Positions 8,973 through 17,800 of a DNA stretch of 29,189 nt are shown piece by piece; within the stretch, counting starts at the first letter, position 1; the number at the start of each line of letters is the position of its first letter. A program made the position numbers and the translations under genes. Origin of the DNA: an uncultured Lachnospiraceae bacterium (lineage in GTDB: Bacteria; Bacillota; Clostridia; Lachnospirales; Lachnospiraceae); contig CAJUOE010000171.1 of the NCBI GenBank assembly GCA_910587895.1, positions 1 through 29,189 on the forward strand. The letters are read 5' to 3'. Below the pieces are notes generated by a model, which searched no databases, was not told the DNA's origin, and saw only the letters and a program-made list of their open reading frames with translations.

Positions 8973-9923
8973 TTATTCACAAAAATCTTCTCTTCCTGTT
9001 ATTTTTCTATTAATCACCTTTTCCATATTTTGATCCGTAAGTAAATATTGCGAAACATCATCTATTTTTTTAGTCTCAAAACCTGTTAAGAGCTTAATTT
9101 CCCCCAGTGTCAACCCCTTATTCATCAAATTTGCTACTCCATACAATGCCACTGTAGTTGGTGTAAAATTAGATATGCCTAATTTCTTCATCCTGTCTTT
9201 TAAAGTATGGAACATGCTATCGGGAGTCAATTTTGCCCCATTACTTTTTGTAAATAAAAATACTCTATCCTGATACTTATTCAGCATACAATATTCGATT
9301 AAATCTTTTCTAATATCTTCCGACAAATAGATATATATGCTATTTTCTTCACTGCGACCTACCAATAATTTACCTGTTATGCCATCAAAATCCTCAGGTT
9401 TAAAATTTATAATAACTCTTTCCTTAAATCCATAGGTTACCAACAAACGATAGATAATTGACTGTCCCAGTTGATAAAAATTTTTCCTGTCTAAATATTC
9501 AAGCTGCTCATTTACTACTTTTAATTCCTTTTCTCCATCAAAGGGCAGATATATTTTTTGTTCCAACTCACTATTTAATTTTAGACATATATCATGTACT
9601 ATCTTTTTCTTCCTACATCCTCCCTCCAACTTTCCACAACTAATGCCGTTTTGTTTTAAATATTTGCAAAAATAATCTATTGCCGTCAGAAAACGCTGTA
9701 CCGCCACTATGGATGTAGCTTTTTTACTTGATTCAACATAACGCTTACATGCCTTCTCAATGTCAAAAATTTCAAGATGTTTTTCAAACATTTCTCTTAA
9801 GGAATATTCTGAATATATGTCACAATATTCTAAAAAACTATTATAGCAAGTCCTATAATTAGGACGAATATCTTTTATTGTCTTATAGTAATCATCCAAT
9901 ACTTGTTGTAATTTTTGATTCAT
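8973..9923 (-). CDS. Tyrosine-recombinase-like protein with a degenerate catalytic site
   Basis: A 316-residue protein starting at ATG 9923, with GGAG about six bases upstream; a TTG-initiated extension of four codons is disfavoured. The N-terminal ~110 residues look like a SAM-like core-binding helical bundle (LEYCDIYSEYSLREM, AVQRFLTAIDYFCKYLKQ). The C-terminal part has the order of a phage-integrase fold: YRLLVTYGFKERVIINF in place of the box around Arg I, then FTPTTVALYGVANLMNKGLTLGEIKLLTGFE and DDVSQYL. The HxxR motif is replaced by TxxA-type residues and Arg I by Lys. Only a Tyr in the expected place remains. It is therefore probably not an active recombinase, and may act as a DNA-binding or accessory protein. 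Its own promoter is visible. It lies 112 bases upstream of the HD-ATPase gene on the same strand. Confidence 0.55.
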   Translation of the reverse strand: MNQKLQQVLDDYYKTIKDIRPNYRTCYNSFLEYCDIYSEYSLREMFEKHLEIFDIEKACKRYVESSKKATSIVAVQRFLTAIDYFCKYLKQNGISCGKLEGGCRKKKIVHDICLKLNSELEQKIYLPFDGEKELKVVNEQLEYLDRKNFYQLGQSIIYRLLVTYGFKERVIINFKPEDFDGITGKLLVGRSEENSIYIYLSEDIRKDLIEYCMLNKYQDRVFLFTKSNGAKLTPDSMFHTLKDRMKKLGISNFTPTTVALYGVANLMNKGLTLGEIKLLTGFETKKIDDVSQYLLTDQNMEKVINRKITGREDFCE

Positions 9924-9970
9924 TTTAATCTCCAATACAGTTTTATCAATAAAATATTTATTTTATATAC

Positions 9971-9999
9971 ATCATAACATTTTTATATAATAAAGTAAA
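9971..9999 (-). promoter_or_regulatory. Promoter of the recombinase-like gene
   Basis: TTTACT (9994-9999), exactly 17 bases, TATGAT (9971-9976) on the minus strand. It ends about 48 bases before the ATG at 9923. Spacing and hexamers fit a sigma-70-type promoter. It could also drive the downstream HD-ATPase gene, since no terminator is evident between them. Confidence 0.6.
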
Positions 10000-10245
10000 T
10001 ACCTATGGACACATTCAGATCAGAAAATGTACCACCTTTCCTGCCTGCTATTTTAACATAAAATTAGCCACTAAAGAGAATAAAATCTCCATAGTAGCTA
10101 TGTAACATAATATTTCATCTTCCATTGTTTTTGCACTTCTCGTGTTCTACATCATTCATATAATATAATTCCTTCATACCGACTCTATAGCCATCCAAAC
10201 GGCTTGGTTTGTATCCACCCCTCTTACTACCATATTCTGCCAGGC
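10000..10245. other. Intergenic region; one imperfect stem-loop, no gene
   Basis: It separates the Rpn gene from the recombinase-like gene. A stem-loop at 10067-10098 (GAGA/TCTC and ACTA/TAGT arms around ATAAAA) may end transcription from the Rpn gene, but lacks a good T run. A stretch reading AGGAAAGGTGGTACATTTTC on the minus strand (about 10023-10042) looks like an IS end but could not be assigned. Minus-strand frames in 10140-10240 are short and unrecognised. Confidence 0.35.
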
Positions 10246-11094
10246 TTATAAACTATTAATTTCTTCAAGCGTTAAACCTGTTGCTTTTGCAATCTGGTCA
10301 TAGGGCATATTCATTTCTAAAAGATTCCGGGCAATTTCTATTTTACCCTCTATTTTACCTTCTATTTTACCCTCATTCCTTGCTTTCTTCACCCCACTGT
10401 TGTAATCAATCTGCGCCATCTCACGCATATTGTACAGACGGAGCACTTCCTTATCATTTGCAAGAAATGTCATCTTTTCATTCGCCTTATAAATCGCAGC
10501 ATCCATATCCATCAACTCCTTTAGCAAATCATCTGAAATGTTCTGGTCAAAAAACGTCAGCCACCTATGTAGCGAATCATTCTTAATGTCTTTTTCTGGT
10601 AGGGCATTGAATTTCTTCACATCAATGAAATGAATCTCCAGGGCATCTGTCAAAAGACAGTCTTTATGGGTATCCTCCCAAAGATGGAACACCGTATGGA
10701 AATCATCCACGCTTACAGCCTCAAAGTTCACTATATTGATTGCTATTACATTGGCTAACTGGCTGTAATCGTCACCCTTGTCCAAGCCGCCCGCAAACTC
10801 CCGGCTCCAATAGAAGAGACTGCGCCTGTCCATGTTTCCATAATCTCGGAGCTGGACTTCAATATTAATCCTCGTACCATCTTCAACAATTGCACGTATA
10901 TCAAGTATGCTGGTTTTGTCCCCCACCACCTCCGCTGTAAATGTCCTGTGCTCTACGATCTCAACCCCGACCAGTTTCTTGTGTTTCGTCTTTGCCAAAA
11001 TAGCATTTAACAACGATAACAATTGCTCCTCATCACCCTTTTCCCCAAAGGTTTTCCCAAATATAAAATCATTTAAAGGTTTCAATCTCTGCAT
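10246..11094 (-). CDS. Rpn family PD-(D/E)XK nuclease (transposase_31-like)
   Basis: A 282-residue protein beginning MQRLKPLNDFIFGKTFGEKG, the typical start of the TIGR01784/PF12784 family, with AGGTGG seven bases before the ATG. The nuclease core is visible: LDIRAIVEDGTRINIEVQL supplies the Asp and the E-x-Q of the PD-(D/E)XK fold, followed by RRSLFYWSREF. The C-terminal third has a three-fold EGKIEGKIEGKIE run encoded by a 12-base tandem repeat, then a short helical tail (ARNLLEMNMPYDQIAKATG) common in the family. E. coli Rpn proteins cut DNA and promote RecA-independent recombination. Many copies per genome occur in clostridia, with proposed roles in phage defence and gene exchange. Length and active site look complete. 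Confidence 0.85.
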   Translation of the reverse strand: MQRLKPLNDFIFGKTFGEKGDEEQLLSLLNAILAKTKHKKLVGVEIVEHRTFTAEVVGDKTSILDIRAIVEDGTRINIEVQLRDYGNMDRRSLFYWSREFAGGLDKGDDYSQLANVIAINIVNFEAVSVDDFHTVFHLWEDTHKDCLLTDALEIHFIDVKKFNALPEKDIKNDSLHRWLTFFDQNISDDLLKELMDMDAAIYKANEKMTFLANDKEVLRLYNMREMAQIDYNSGVKKARNEGKIEGKIEGKIEIARNLLEMNMPYDQIAKATGLTLEEINSL

Positions 11095-11199
11095 GGCTGC
11101 ACCACCTGGCTTTCCCTGTTTTTATTAGTTTACCATATTTTTATGAATATTTCCATTTAATTTTTGCAAGCGAGCAACCAAGAGATTTCTCTGCTTTCT

Positions 11200-11240
11200 A
11201 CCCAGGCAGACTATCCCTCAGACAAAGCACGCCCCAGCCC
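11200..11240 (-). repeat. Direct repeat: orphan copy of the subtilase gene's 3' end
   Basis: On the minus strand this encodes GWGVLCLRDSLPG followed by TAG, the last residues of the intact protease whose gene ends at 12958. The two copies (11200-11240 and 12960-13000) share a 32-base identical core (11205-11236) and only two mismatches elsewhere. One coding difference is synonymous (CCG/CCT), and the stop differs (TGA/TAG). Upstream of GWG the frame no longer resembles a protease. It is therefore either an attachment-site-type duplication or the last fossil of a second protease gene. A perfect TTGACGTCAA palindrome follows at 11242-11251. Confidence 0.75.
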
Positions 11241-11319
11241 GTTGACGTCAAGTTATTGCCACGAACTTTTTTCACTTTTTTTGAGGTCAAAAGTCCGCAA
11301 ACCCACATAAATCCCCCTC

Positions 11320-12332
11320 TTACTCCTCATGATCAATTCCTAACAATAATTTATCAAAATCACTTTGATACAACCTATCTTGGATAACTCTATACTTTTC
11401 AAATTCGCTTTCTGCAAAATTCCTGGCAATTTCAGCAGATACCTTTCCCTTATCTCTCAATATTTCTTCCTCATTGAATTCAAGAAATACATCCAGTCTT
11501 TTCGCCCAATCCTCCATTGTCATAGGAATCTGCCGCCTCGCCTGTCTTTCTGCATAGTCAAGATACATAGTGACAAACTGATTTAAATCCTGCAATTTTC
11601 ACCCGTCAGATAATTCTTTGCTATACTTACATCTGCTTTCACTATTTTACCCGTCGGAGCATTTATCCAGGAGGTTAACCCCATATGCTCTTTTTTATGG
11701 TCTGCACGCTCTACAATCACTTCCGCAGCCGTATGTTGATGAATTGCATAATGCAGCTTGTTCTGCACCATAGCAAAAAAAGCTTTTGAAGTAGCTGCCG
11801 TAGGTGAATAGTCCACGGCCGTCGCATAAATATCTGTTATCTTTTGGTAAAACTTTCGCTCACTTGCGCGAATCTCCCTGATTTCATCAAGTAAATGCTC
11901 AAAATATTCCTCATCAAATACCTGTCCATTTTCAAGACGCTTTTTATCCAGCACATATCCTTGAACAGTAAAAGTTTTCAACACTTTCGTTGCCCACTGT
12001 CTGAATTGGGTTGCACGAATCGAATTAATTCTATACCCCACAGAGATAATCGCGTCAAGATTATAAAATTTCATCCTATATTTTTTACCATCAGAAGCAG
12101 TTGCCGAGGATTTCTCGGTAACTGCTTCTGCATTCAACTCTCCACTGGCAAAAATATTTTTCAAATGTAAACTGATATTATCTGTTGAGCAGTCGAAAAG
12201 CTGAGCCATGCTCTTTTGTGTCAGCCACACATCTTCATCATGAACTCTGACCTCTATACCATCTTCCCCATTCTGTTTTGTAAATACAAGAAAATCAACG
12301 GTACTGTTTCTAATCTGAATTTTTTTGCCCAT
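11320..12332 (-). pseudogene. rhuM: RhuM family protein, frameshifted near its C-terminus
   Basis: Starts at ATG 12332 with AGGTGA upstream. The first 245 residues show the RhuM pattern: DEDVWLTQKSMAQLFDCS, YNLDAIISVGYRINS, ATQFRQWATKVLK, then the helix-rich HEHMGLTSW-like region ending ADVSIAKNYLTGE. The frame then stops after NCRI. A second open frame (ending at 11320) continues the family's usual C-terminus, LQDLNQFVTMYLDYAERQA to FEKYRVIQDR. The join is at 11596-11599, a run of four T's on the plus strand (A's in the gene). Five would give GEKLQDLNQ and restore a normal ~336-residue protein. RhuM was first described in a Salmonella pathogenicity island; its biochemical role is unknown and it is frequently found on mobile elements. 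It lies inside the segment bracketed by the 41-bp direct repeats. Confidence 0.8.
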
Positions 12333-12420
12333 AAAATCACCTATCCCTGTTATGACAGCTTTATTATGCTATCACCACTTTACAACTTTTCCATAAAAAA
12401 TGTCATACAGGGCTTTCCGA

Positions 12421-12487
12421 TGTATAATAAGTTTGCAAACAAAAAAATACGAAAGAAAGTGATCGTGTACGACAAACTTATTATACA
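12421..12487. repeat. Perfect 15-bp inverted repeat with 37-base spacer
   Basis: TGTATAATAAGTTTG (12421-12435) and CAAACTTATTATACA (12473-12487) are exact reverse complements. It lies upstream of the transposase remnant and downstream of the RhuM start on the other strand. It may be an IS terminal repeat remnant, a MITE core or an operator. A plus-strand frame beginning MYNKFANKK runs across it but is probably not a separate gene. Confidence 0.55.
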
Positions 12488-12537
12488 ACGAAAAAACTAT
12501 AATTGGTAGGCTTTATCATTATTTTTACATTTATTTT

Positions 12538-12798
12538 GAGGCTTTATCCATTCCTACAGCTGAAACATTAATCCTGCTGTCCATACTGACACTGGAGTCA
12601 GTGGATTCCATCCGTTTTCTTTACAGGCATTTCCTGTCAAGGCTTACCGATAAATCGCTGAATGCCTTTTACTATGCCTGCTCTTATACCAAAGTGGATT
12701 ACTTCAGGTTTATGAATGCAACAGCATCCTTGGCATTGAAGCTGATCCCGAAAACCCTCAGGACACATTCTGTCTTTCTATGCACGTGTGGGGCGTAA
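12538..12798 (+). pseudogene. IS4-like transposase, N-terminal fragment
   Basis: The plus-strand frame reads PTAETLILLSILTLESVD, SIRFLYRHFLSRLTDKSLN and FYYACSYTKVDYFRFMN, ending VFLC and then a few unrelated residues to TAA at 12796. This is the N-terminal region of a DDE transposase group (IS4-like) common in Lachnospiraceae; the family's VFLCIDDTMV block with the first catalytic Asp should follow. The match breaks at about 12783, just before that residue. The upstream part is out of frame and interrupted by stops (around 12510 and 12540). The gene is therefore dead at both ends. It shows that an insertion sequence once sat here and was later cut by another rearrangement. Confidence 0.6.
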
Positions 12799-12851
12799 GG
12801 TATCCTCCCACTTCGCGACCCCCTCCTTACGACAACTGACACCATTGTCGT
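12794..12851. other. Overlapping palindromes at the broken transposase end
   Basis: CGTAAGG (12794-12800) pairs with CCTTACG (12825-12831). ACGACAA (12829-12835) pairs with TTGTCGT (12845-12851). The two stems share ACG and so exclude each other. TAAGGTATC also occurs twice (about 12796 and 12856). They sit immediately past the point where transposase homology ends, and may be the end of another mobile element. Confidence 0.4.
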
Positions 12852-12885
12852 CAAATAAGGTATCTATCATTTCATTCCAAAAAAC

Positions 12886-12918
12886 AGAAAAAAAGTATCA
12901 TCGCCTCACATGATACTT
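12886..12918 (-). terminator. Rho-independent terminator of the protease gene
   Basis: On the minus strand AAGTATCAT (12910-12918) pairs with ATGATACTT (12893-12901) around a GTGAGGCG loop. It is followed by a run of T's (A's 12886-12894 on plus). It stands 40 bases past the stop codon. Confidence 0.85.
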
Positions 12919-12957
12919 CCTTTCCACTCTTAGCTTCAAACCTTTTATCTGGCGGCC

Positions 12958-14667
12958 TCACCCCGGCAGACTATCCCTCAGACAAAGCACGCCCCATCCC
13001 AATGCCGGATTCGGATACTCTTTCAGAACCGGCAAATGCCTTGCTCCGCGCAAAAGATATGCCTTGGCCTTCTCGCCATACAGATAAGGGTCGTTTCCCT
13101 CAACAATCCCCCACTGCATCAAAAGCGCCGCGCTGCCCGTGACAAACGGCGTTGCCATGGAAGTCCCGCTGCGCACCGCATAACCGCCGCCGGGAGCCGT
13201 GGAATTGATGGACACACCAGGAGCCGCCAGATCCGGCTTTACCTGATTCGTCTGCCTAGTATAGCCGCGCCCGGAAAATTCGGCAAGCTGGTCATATCTT
13301 GCATCATAGGCAGCCACAGAGACAACTTTCTCTGCTGTGGAAGGAATTGTCAATGTCGTCTCCTCGGTCGGATACAAAAATCCGGTTCCCTGATTGAGCA
13401 CGCTCTGCCCCGGCAGCCAGAGGTCATAATTTCCCCGGATAATACGCCCAGGCACCAGCACAATGCTCCAGATTCCGGAGTCAATATAGGAAGATGACGG
13501 AAGGAAGTCAATATAGATTTCCTGGTATAAATTGTAGGGGCTGGGTTCTCCATAATAGAGCAGGATTTCTGTCTGTCCCAGCAGAAAACGCTGCGGTCCC
13601 TGAATCTGGCGGATAGGTCCGATCCGTTTCCCGGAAGGATGCACCAGCAAGATATCATACTGGTCTACATAAGATTTCCAGACCTGCAAATTCAACGTCG
13701 TCTCATAGGCGCCTACCCCCAGCTCGATTTCGCGTTCCTGCCCTTCCACCAGAATCCCGGACGTATGCCCTTTCGCCGCCCCCTCATTTCCCGTGCCGAC
13801 AGAGATGACGGTCTTCCAGTAATTTGCCATGTCGTTGATATAACTTTCCAGCAATGCCGTACCGCTGTGGGAGCCGTAATTATTTCCAAAGCTCATATTT
13901 ACCGCCATCGGCATCTGAAGTTCCAATGATTTTTGAACCACGTAATCCAGCGCACGCATCAGCTGCGTCGTCCTTGGAAATCCATCCGGCTGTGCCGTTC
14001 CCAGTTTCACCACCAGCAGAGGGCTCTCATATGCCACGCCGAGGTTCACTCCGCCGGAGGCACGCCCGTTTCCTGCGGCAATTCCTGCCACATGCGTTCC
14101 ATGTCCGGAAGTATCACGGCTGGGCACGATTTGAAACCGTTCCTGCTCATTTGGCGCGTTCAAAGCCGCATTGATTTCTTCCGCCGTAAATTCCCGATCC
14201 AGCGTTTCATCATACAGAGCCAGAATCCGGGTGCTGCCGTCTGCATTACGAAAATCAGGGTGACTGTAATCAATTCCTGAGTCAAGAATTGCCACAATCA
14301 CCCCTTTTCCTGTCAAATTATACCTTGCACTCTGAAGCGGCGTAATACAGGACGCCTGCCTGCCTTCCCGCACAGCAAAAAACAGCCGCTTGGGCTTTTC
14401 CACATATTCCACTTCCACTGCATCTGCCACCTGTTCCATGGCGGATTCCGGCACGTTTAAAATGGCATACTCATTACTGAGCTCCTCCACGCGAATCTGC
14501 GGGTTTTCCCGGGAAAGCCGCATGATGTCTCCAGAATATTTCACGATCAGTTCCCACCGCGCAGTCTCCGGCTCATAACCCACGCCGAGGTTTAATGATT
14601 TTTCCCGCTCACGCTCGGTAGCGTCCAGCGCAAGGTTCAGAAGGTTCTCAAATTTTTCACTTTCCAT
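12958..14667 (-). CDS. Subtilisin-like S8 family serine peptidase (Csp-like, clostridial type)
   Basis: A 569-residue peptidase with an intact triad: Asp in VAILDSGIDYSHPDF (about 130), His in SGHGTHVAGIAAG (about 190) and Ser in RSGTSMATPFVTGSAA (about 510). The oxyanion region is NMSFGNNYGS. Residues 1-100 form a small prodomain (YAILNVPESAMEQVADAVEVEYVEKPK). A ~180-residue insertion lies between the His and Ser blocks, as in CspB/CspC germination proteases and related clostridial S8 enzymes. No signal peptide is visible, so it may act inside the cell or spore, or leave by an unconventional route. ATG 14667 lies about 12 bases past AGGAAAGG; a five-codon ORF (MGYGK) overlaps the start. The 3' end of the gene is duplicated at 11.2 kb. 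Substrate unknown. Confidence 0.85.
   Translation of the reverse strand: MESEKFENLLNLALDATEREREKSLNLGVGYEPETARWELIVKYSGDIMRLSRENPQIRVEELSNEYAILNVPESAMEQVADAVEVEYVEKPKRLFFAVREGRQASCITPLQSARYNLTGKGVIVAILDSGIDYSHPDFRNADGSTRILALYDETLDREFTAEEINAALNAPNEQERFQIVPSRDTSGHGTHVAGIAAGNGRASGGVNLGVAYESPLLVVKLGTAQPDGFPRTTQLMRALDYVVQKSLELQMPMAVNMSFGNNYGSHSGTALLESYINDMANYWKTVISVGTGNEGAAKGHTSGILVEGQEREIELGVGAYETTLNLQVWKSYVDQYDILLVHPSGKRIGPIRQIQGPQRFLLGQTEILLYYGEPSPYNLYQEIYIDFLPSSSYIDSGIWSIVLVPGRIIRGNYDLWLPGQSVLNQGTGFLYPTEETTLTIPSTAEKVVSVAAYDARYDQLAEFSGRGYTRQTNQVKPDLAAPGVSINSTAPGGGYAVRSGTSMATPFVTGSAALLMQWGIVEGNDPYLYGEKAKAYLLRGARHLPVLKEYPNPALGWGVLCLRDSLPG
12960..13000 (-). repeat. Direct repeat: authentic copy at the protease gene's 3' end
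   Basis: Forms the last codons of the S8 peptidase (GWGVLCLRDSLPG and stop). The core 12965-12996 is identical to 11205-11236. Together with the copy at 11200 it brackets about 1.7 kb holding the broken RhuM gene and the transposase fragment. Confidence 0.75.
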
Positions 14668-14739
14668 ATCCCATGGTTTCCTTTCCTGTATAATTTTGAC
14701 CCATACTGAAATTTTATGCCGAAAATCCCATTAATCTTC

Positions 14740-14784
14740 AACAGTCCAGCCTTTACCTGTCTTGCAGGCAATGACTGAACTGTT
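14740..14784. other. Strong 20-bp stem-loop between lyase and protease genes
   Basis: AACAGTCCAGCCTTTACCTG pairs with CAGGCAATGACTGAACTGTT across a five-base loop, with one mismatch and a few G-U pairs when transcribed on the minus strand. No T run follows on that strand, so it is not a classic terminator. It may act as an mRNA processing or stability element between the lyase and protease cistrons, or be a REP-like repeat. Confidence 0.55.
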
Positions 14785-14828
14785 AAAATATATCGTGCCG
14801 ACGAGTTATTTATGCACGGAACCAAAAA

Positions 14829-17800
14829 TTATCTGACCGTGATTTTTATTGTTGCTTTTTTCTTATTGAAGGTAGTCACCGTAATCGCTGCTTTTCCCTT
14901 GCGCAACGCCTTTACCTTCCCCTTGGAAGATACCGTCGCCACCTTTCTCTTACTGGATTTGTAGGTGATTTTGTTGCTGGCTGTTCCTTTTGGCAATTTT
15001 ACCCTGACCTGAAAGCCCTTTCCTTTTCTCAGCGTTTTGCTCTTTGCATTGAGGCTGATTTTTTTTGGAGCCTTCTTAACCGTGATTCGGCAAACAGCCT
15101 TTACGCCATTGGATGCGGTAGCCGTAATCGTTGCCTTTCCAATCTTCTTCGCCTTCACCTTGCCGTTTTTACTTACTGTAGCTACTTTGGGGTTACCTGA
15201 TTTCCAATTCAGCGTCTTATCTGCTGCCGCAGGGCTTATCAGCGCCTTAAGGGTAAAGCTCTCCTTTACGCCAAGCGTAAGTTTCTTTTTATTCAGCTTT
15301 ATCCCACTGACAGCTACCGTCTGCCTAGTGAACAATGCCGTCACTTCCTGGCTCTTCTGCACATTTGTATCCTTGCGCAAATCACTTGTGACGCCATCGC
15401 TCCATTTTACAAATATATATCCGCTCAAAGGCACTGCCTTTACTGTTTCTGCATCTTTGCCCTTTTCAATGATCTGGCTGGTTTTTCCCTGAATAATTCC
15501 GCCTGTCTGCGCTTTATATGTAATTGTCACCGTTTCCTTCTCTGGTTCATCCGGTTCTGGCTCATTCGGTCCCGGCTCATTCGGATCCAACGGCTCCCCG
15601 GTAGCCTCAAACCGTTCCACCTCCTCTGCGGTCATGGCATAATTATATACCTGGTAATCCGACAGCAGCCCTTGGTAGAACTCTCCATTTCCCCAGTTTG
15701 CCTTTCCAATCTGGAAAATGCCTTCGTTTCCGACAATATCATGGATTTTATTATTGCTGTCCGTCACAGCTATCTGCTTTCCATCCACATAAAGAACACT
15801 CCTGTTCTTATGGAAGGCGACGACCACATGTTTCCAGCTGTCTTTTCCTTTCGCAGCCATAGCCGGATCCTCGCCCCTGCCTTTCCAATAGCGTTCCACT
15901 TTCAGGTTATCCGTATCGTCTATAATGCCAATGTACTTCTCCTGGTTCAAGGTCGGAGCCGTCTCATCCGACGCCGCATACATCGTCCAATTGCTGCCGG
16001 CACGCTCCGCCTTGCTGTAATAAGAAACTGTGAATTCCTCCACATCCCCGAGCAGGCTGCCGCCGTCTTCTTTTGCCACCTTCAGGTAACAGCTCCCTGT
16101 TCCGTCAAACGACATGGCTCCTCCACGCGTTTCGTCCTCGACAAATTTCGCCGTTCCCATGACGGAAGCAACCGCCCCGTTGCCTTTGAGGCCCTGCGCG
16201 TCTTTCATGGAAAAATCTGCAATCTTTTCTTTCACGATCCCTGTATCATCCACGATCTGTTTGGAATTCCAGGCATAATTATATAGCTCAATATCGTCAA
16301 AACTTCCCTTAAAATAAGTATCCGCACCGTAAAATGATTTTCCCAGAAAGGCGCTGGGATTTTCGCCCAGCTCAGAAACAGGAACCGTTACGCCGCTCTT
16401 TTCTGCAACAAGGTATTTTCCTTCGTACATTTTCATACGATCCGGTTCCACAACGATTGTCATATCCAGCCATCTGTCCGTGCAGGTATCCACGCCGCCC
16501 TGCGCAACCTGTTCCGCGCCGTTTCCGGACGATGTGATAACTGTTTTTACCGCCTTATCCATGGTCTTAAAATAAAGATACTTCTGATCGTCTGACCCTA
16601 CCGCAAATGTGAAGAAATTCCCTTGCGTGCTCTCCGGTTTTACTTTCATGCGCAAGGTAAAACTATCCATGCCGTCGAATAAGCCCTGTGGCAAATTGGC
16701 ATAGGTATCTGTCGTGCCATTCAAATACAATACTCTGGAACCAAGGTCGGAATCCTTTTTCACCTGCGCCTCGCCATGGTAGTCCAGAAGATTTCCCTGC
16801 AAACTCGTATCCGCCGCAAATTCCTCATAGTCCGCCTCAAAATCATAAGCTGCAATCAAACCGTTTTCATTGGCGTCCTTTTTCGCAAATACAGCCTTCA
16901 CCGACTTATCTTTTGCCACAAAAGTGTCCTGTCTTCTGGCAGTCATAATACCGTCGCTCCAGCGCACGAAACGATATTCCTCTTTCGGAACCGCCTCTAC
17001 TTCCTGCGTCTTAGATCCTTTCTTAATCCGCTGCTCGCTTTCTCCCTGTATCATTCCGTATGCATCCTCCGCCTCGTAACGAACCGTGACATACGCCACG
17101 CTGGACGCCTCGTCCAACTGCTCCTTTGTCATCGCATAATTGTACACCTTCAGGTTATCGAACGATCCGTTAAAATATGCGTCCCCCGCATAAAATGATT
17201 TTCCCAGATAAGCTTTCACCTGCTCTCCGAGGCCGGAAACCGTCGTCCCCGTAATATCTGTCTCGGCGGCCAGTTCCTGGTCCCTGTATATCAGCAGCTT
17301 ATTTCCACGGATAACCAGGGCAATCTTTGTCCATTCCCCCCAGCTGCCTTCGATTGCTGCATCCGCACTCTTCTCTCCGCCATGGCCGTTATTTGTCATC
17401 GCAGCCCTAAGCTGGGTATCCGCCAGCTTGAAGAACAGATATTTATCCGTATCCTTCCCGACCGCAAACGTGAAGAAATTTGTCCGGGCTGCCATATAGG
17501 ACCTTACATCCATCAAAACCGTCATCTCATCCAGATGGTCGAACATGCCCTCTTCAAATTCACCAAAAGTGTCGCCGCTCCCATTCACATTAAGCACGTT
17601 GCTTTCGGTAATGTCATCCTTGACAATCTGCGCATTTCCGCGTAACCGTATGGGATAACCATTCTTTGTGCTATCCTCCACACAGATATCGTCCACCGTC
17701 TCAAAATCATAGGAGGCAACCAGGCTGTTCGCCCCTACCGTCTCTTTTCCAAAAATGGCGGTAACCGCAAAATCATTTTCCAGCATAACTTCCTGACGCT

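Noticed and set aside
10023..10042. IS21-type end (GGTGGTACATTTTC)
   Set aside because: Short similarity only, with no partner end or transposase nearby.
12216..12509. 97-codon plus-strand frame across the RhuM start and the inverted repeat
   Set aside because: Its first half is antisense to RhuM. Its end (MYNKFANKK...NYNW) may be transposase-derived but stops before the recognisable transposase and runs through the palindrome.
14637..14825. 62-codon minus-strand frame covering the lyase-protease gap
   Set aside because: It overlaps the protease start, has no ribosome site and includes the 20-bp stem-loop; it is best explained as spacer.
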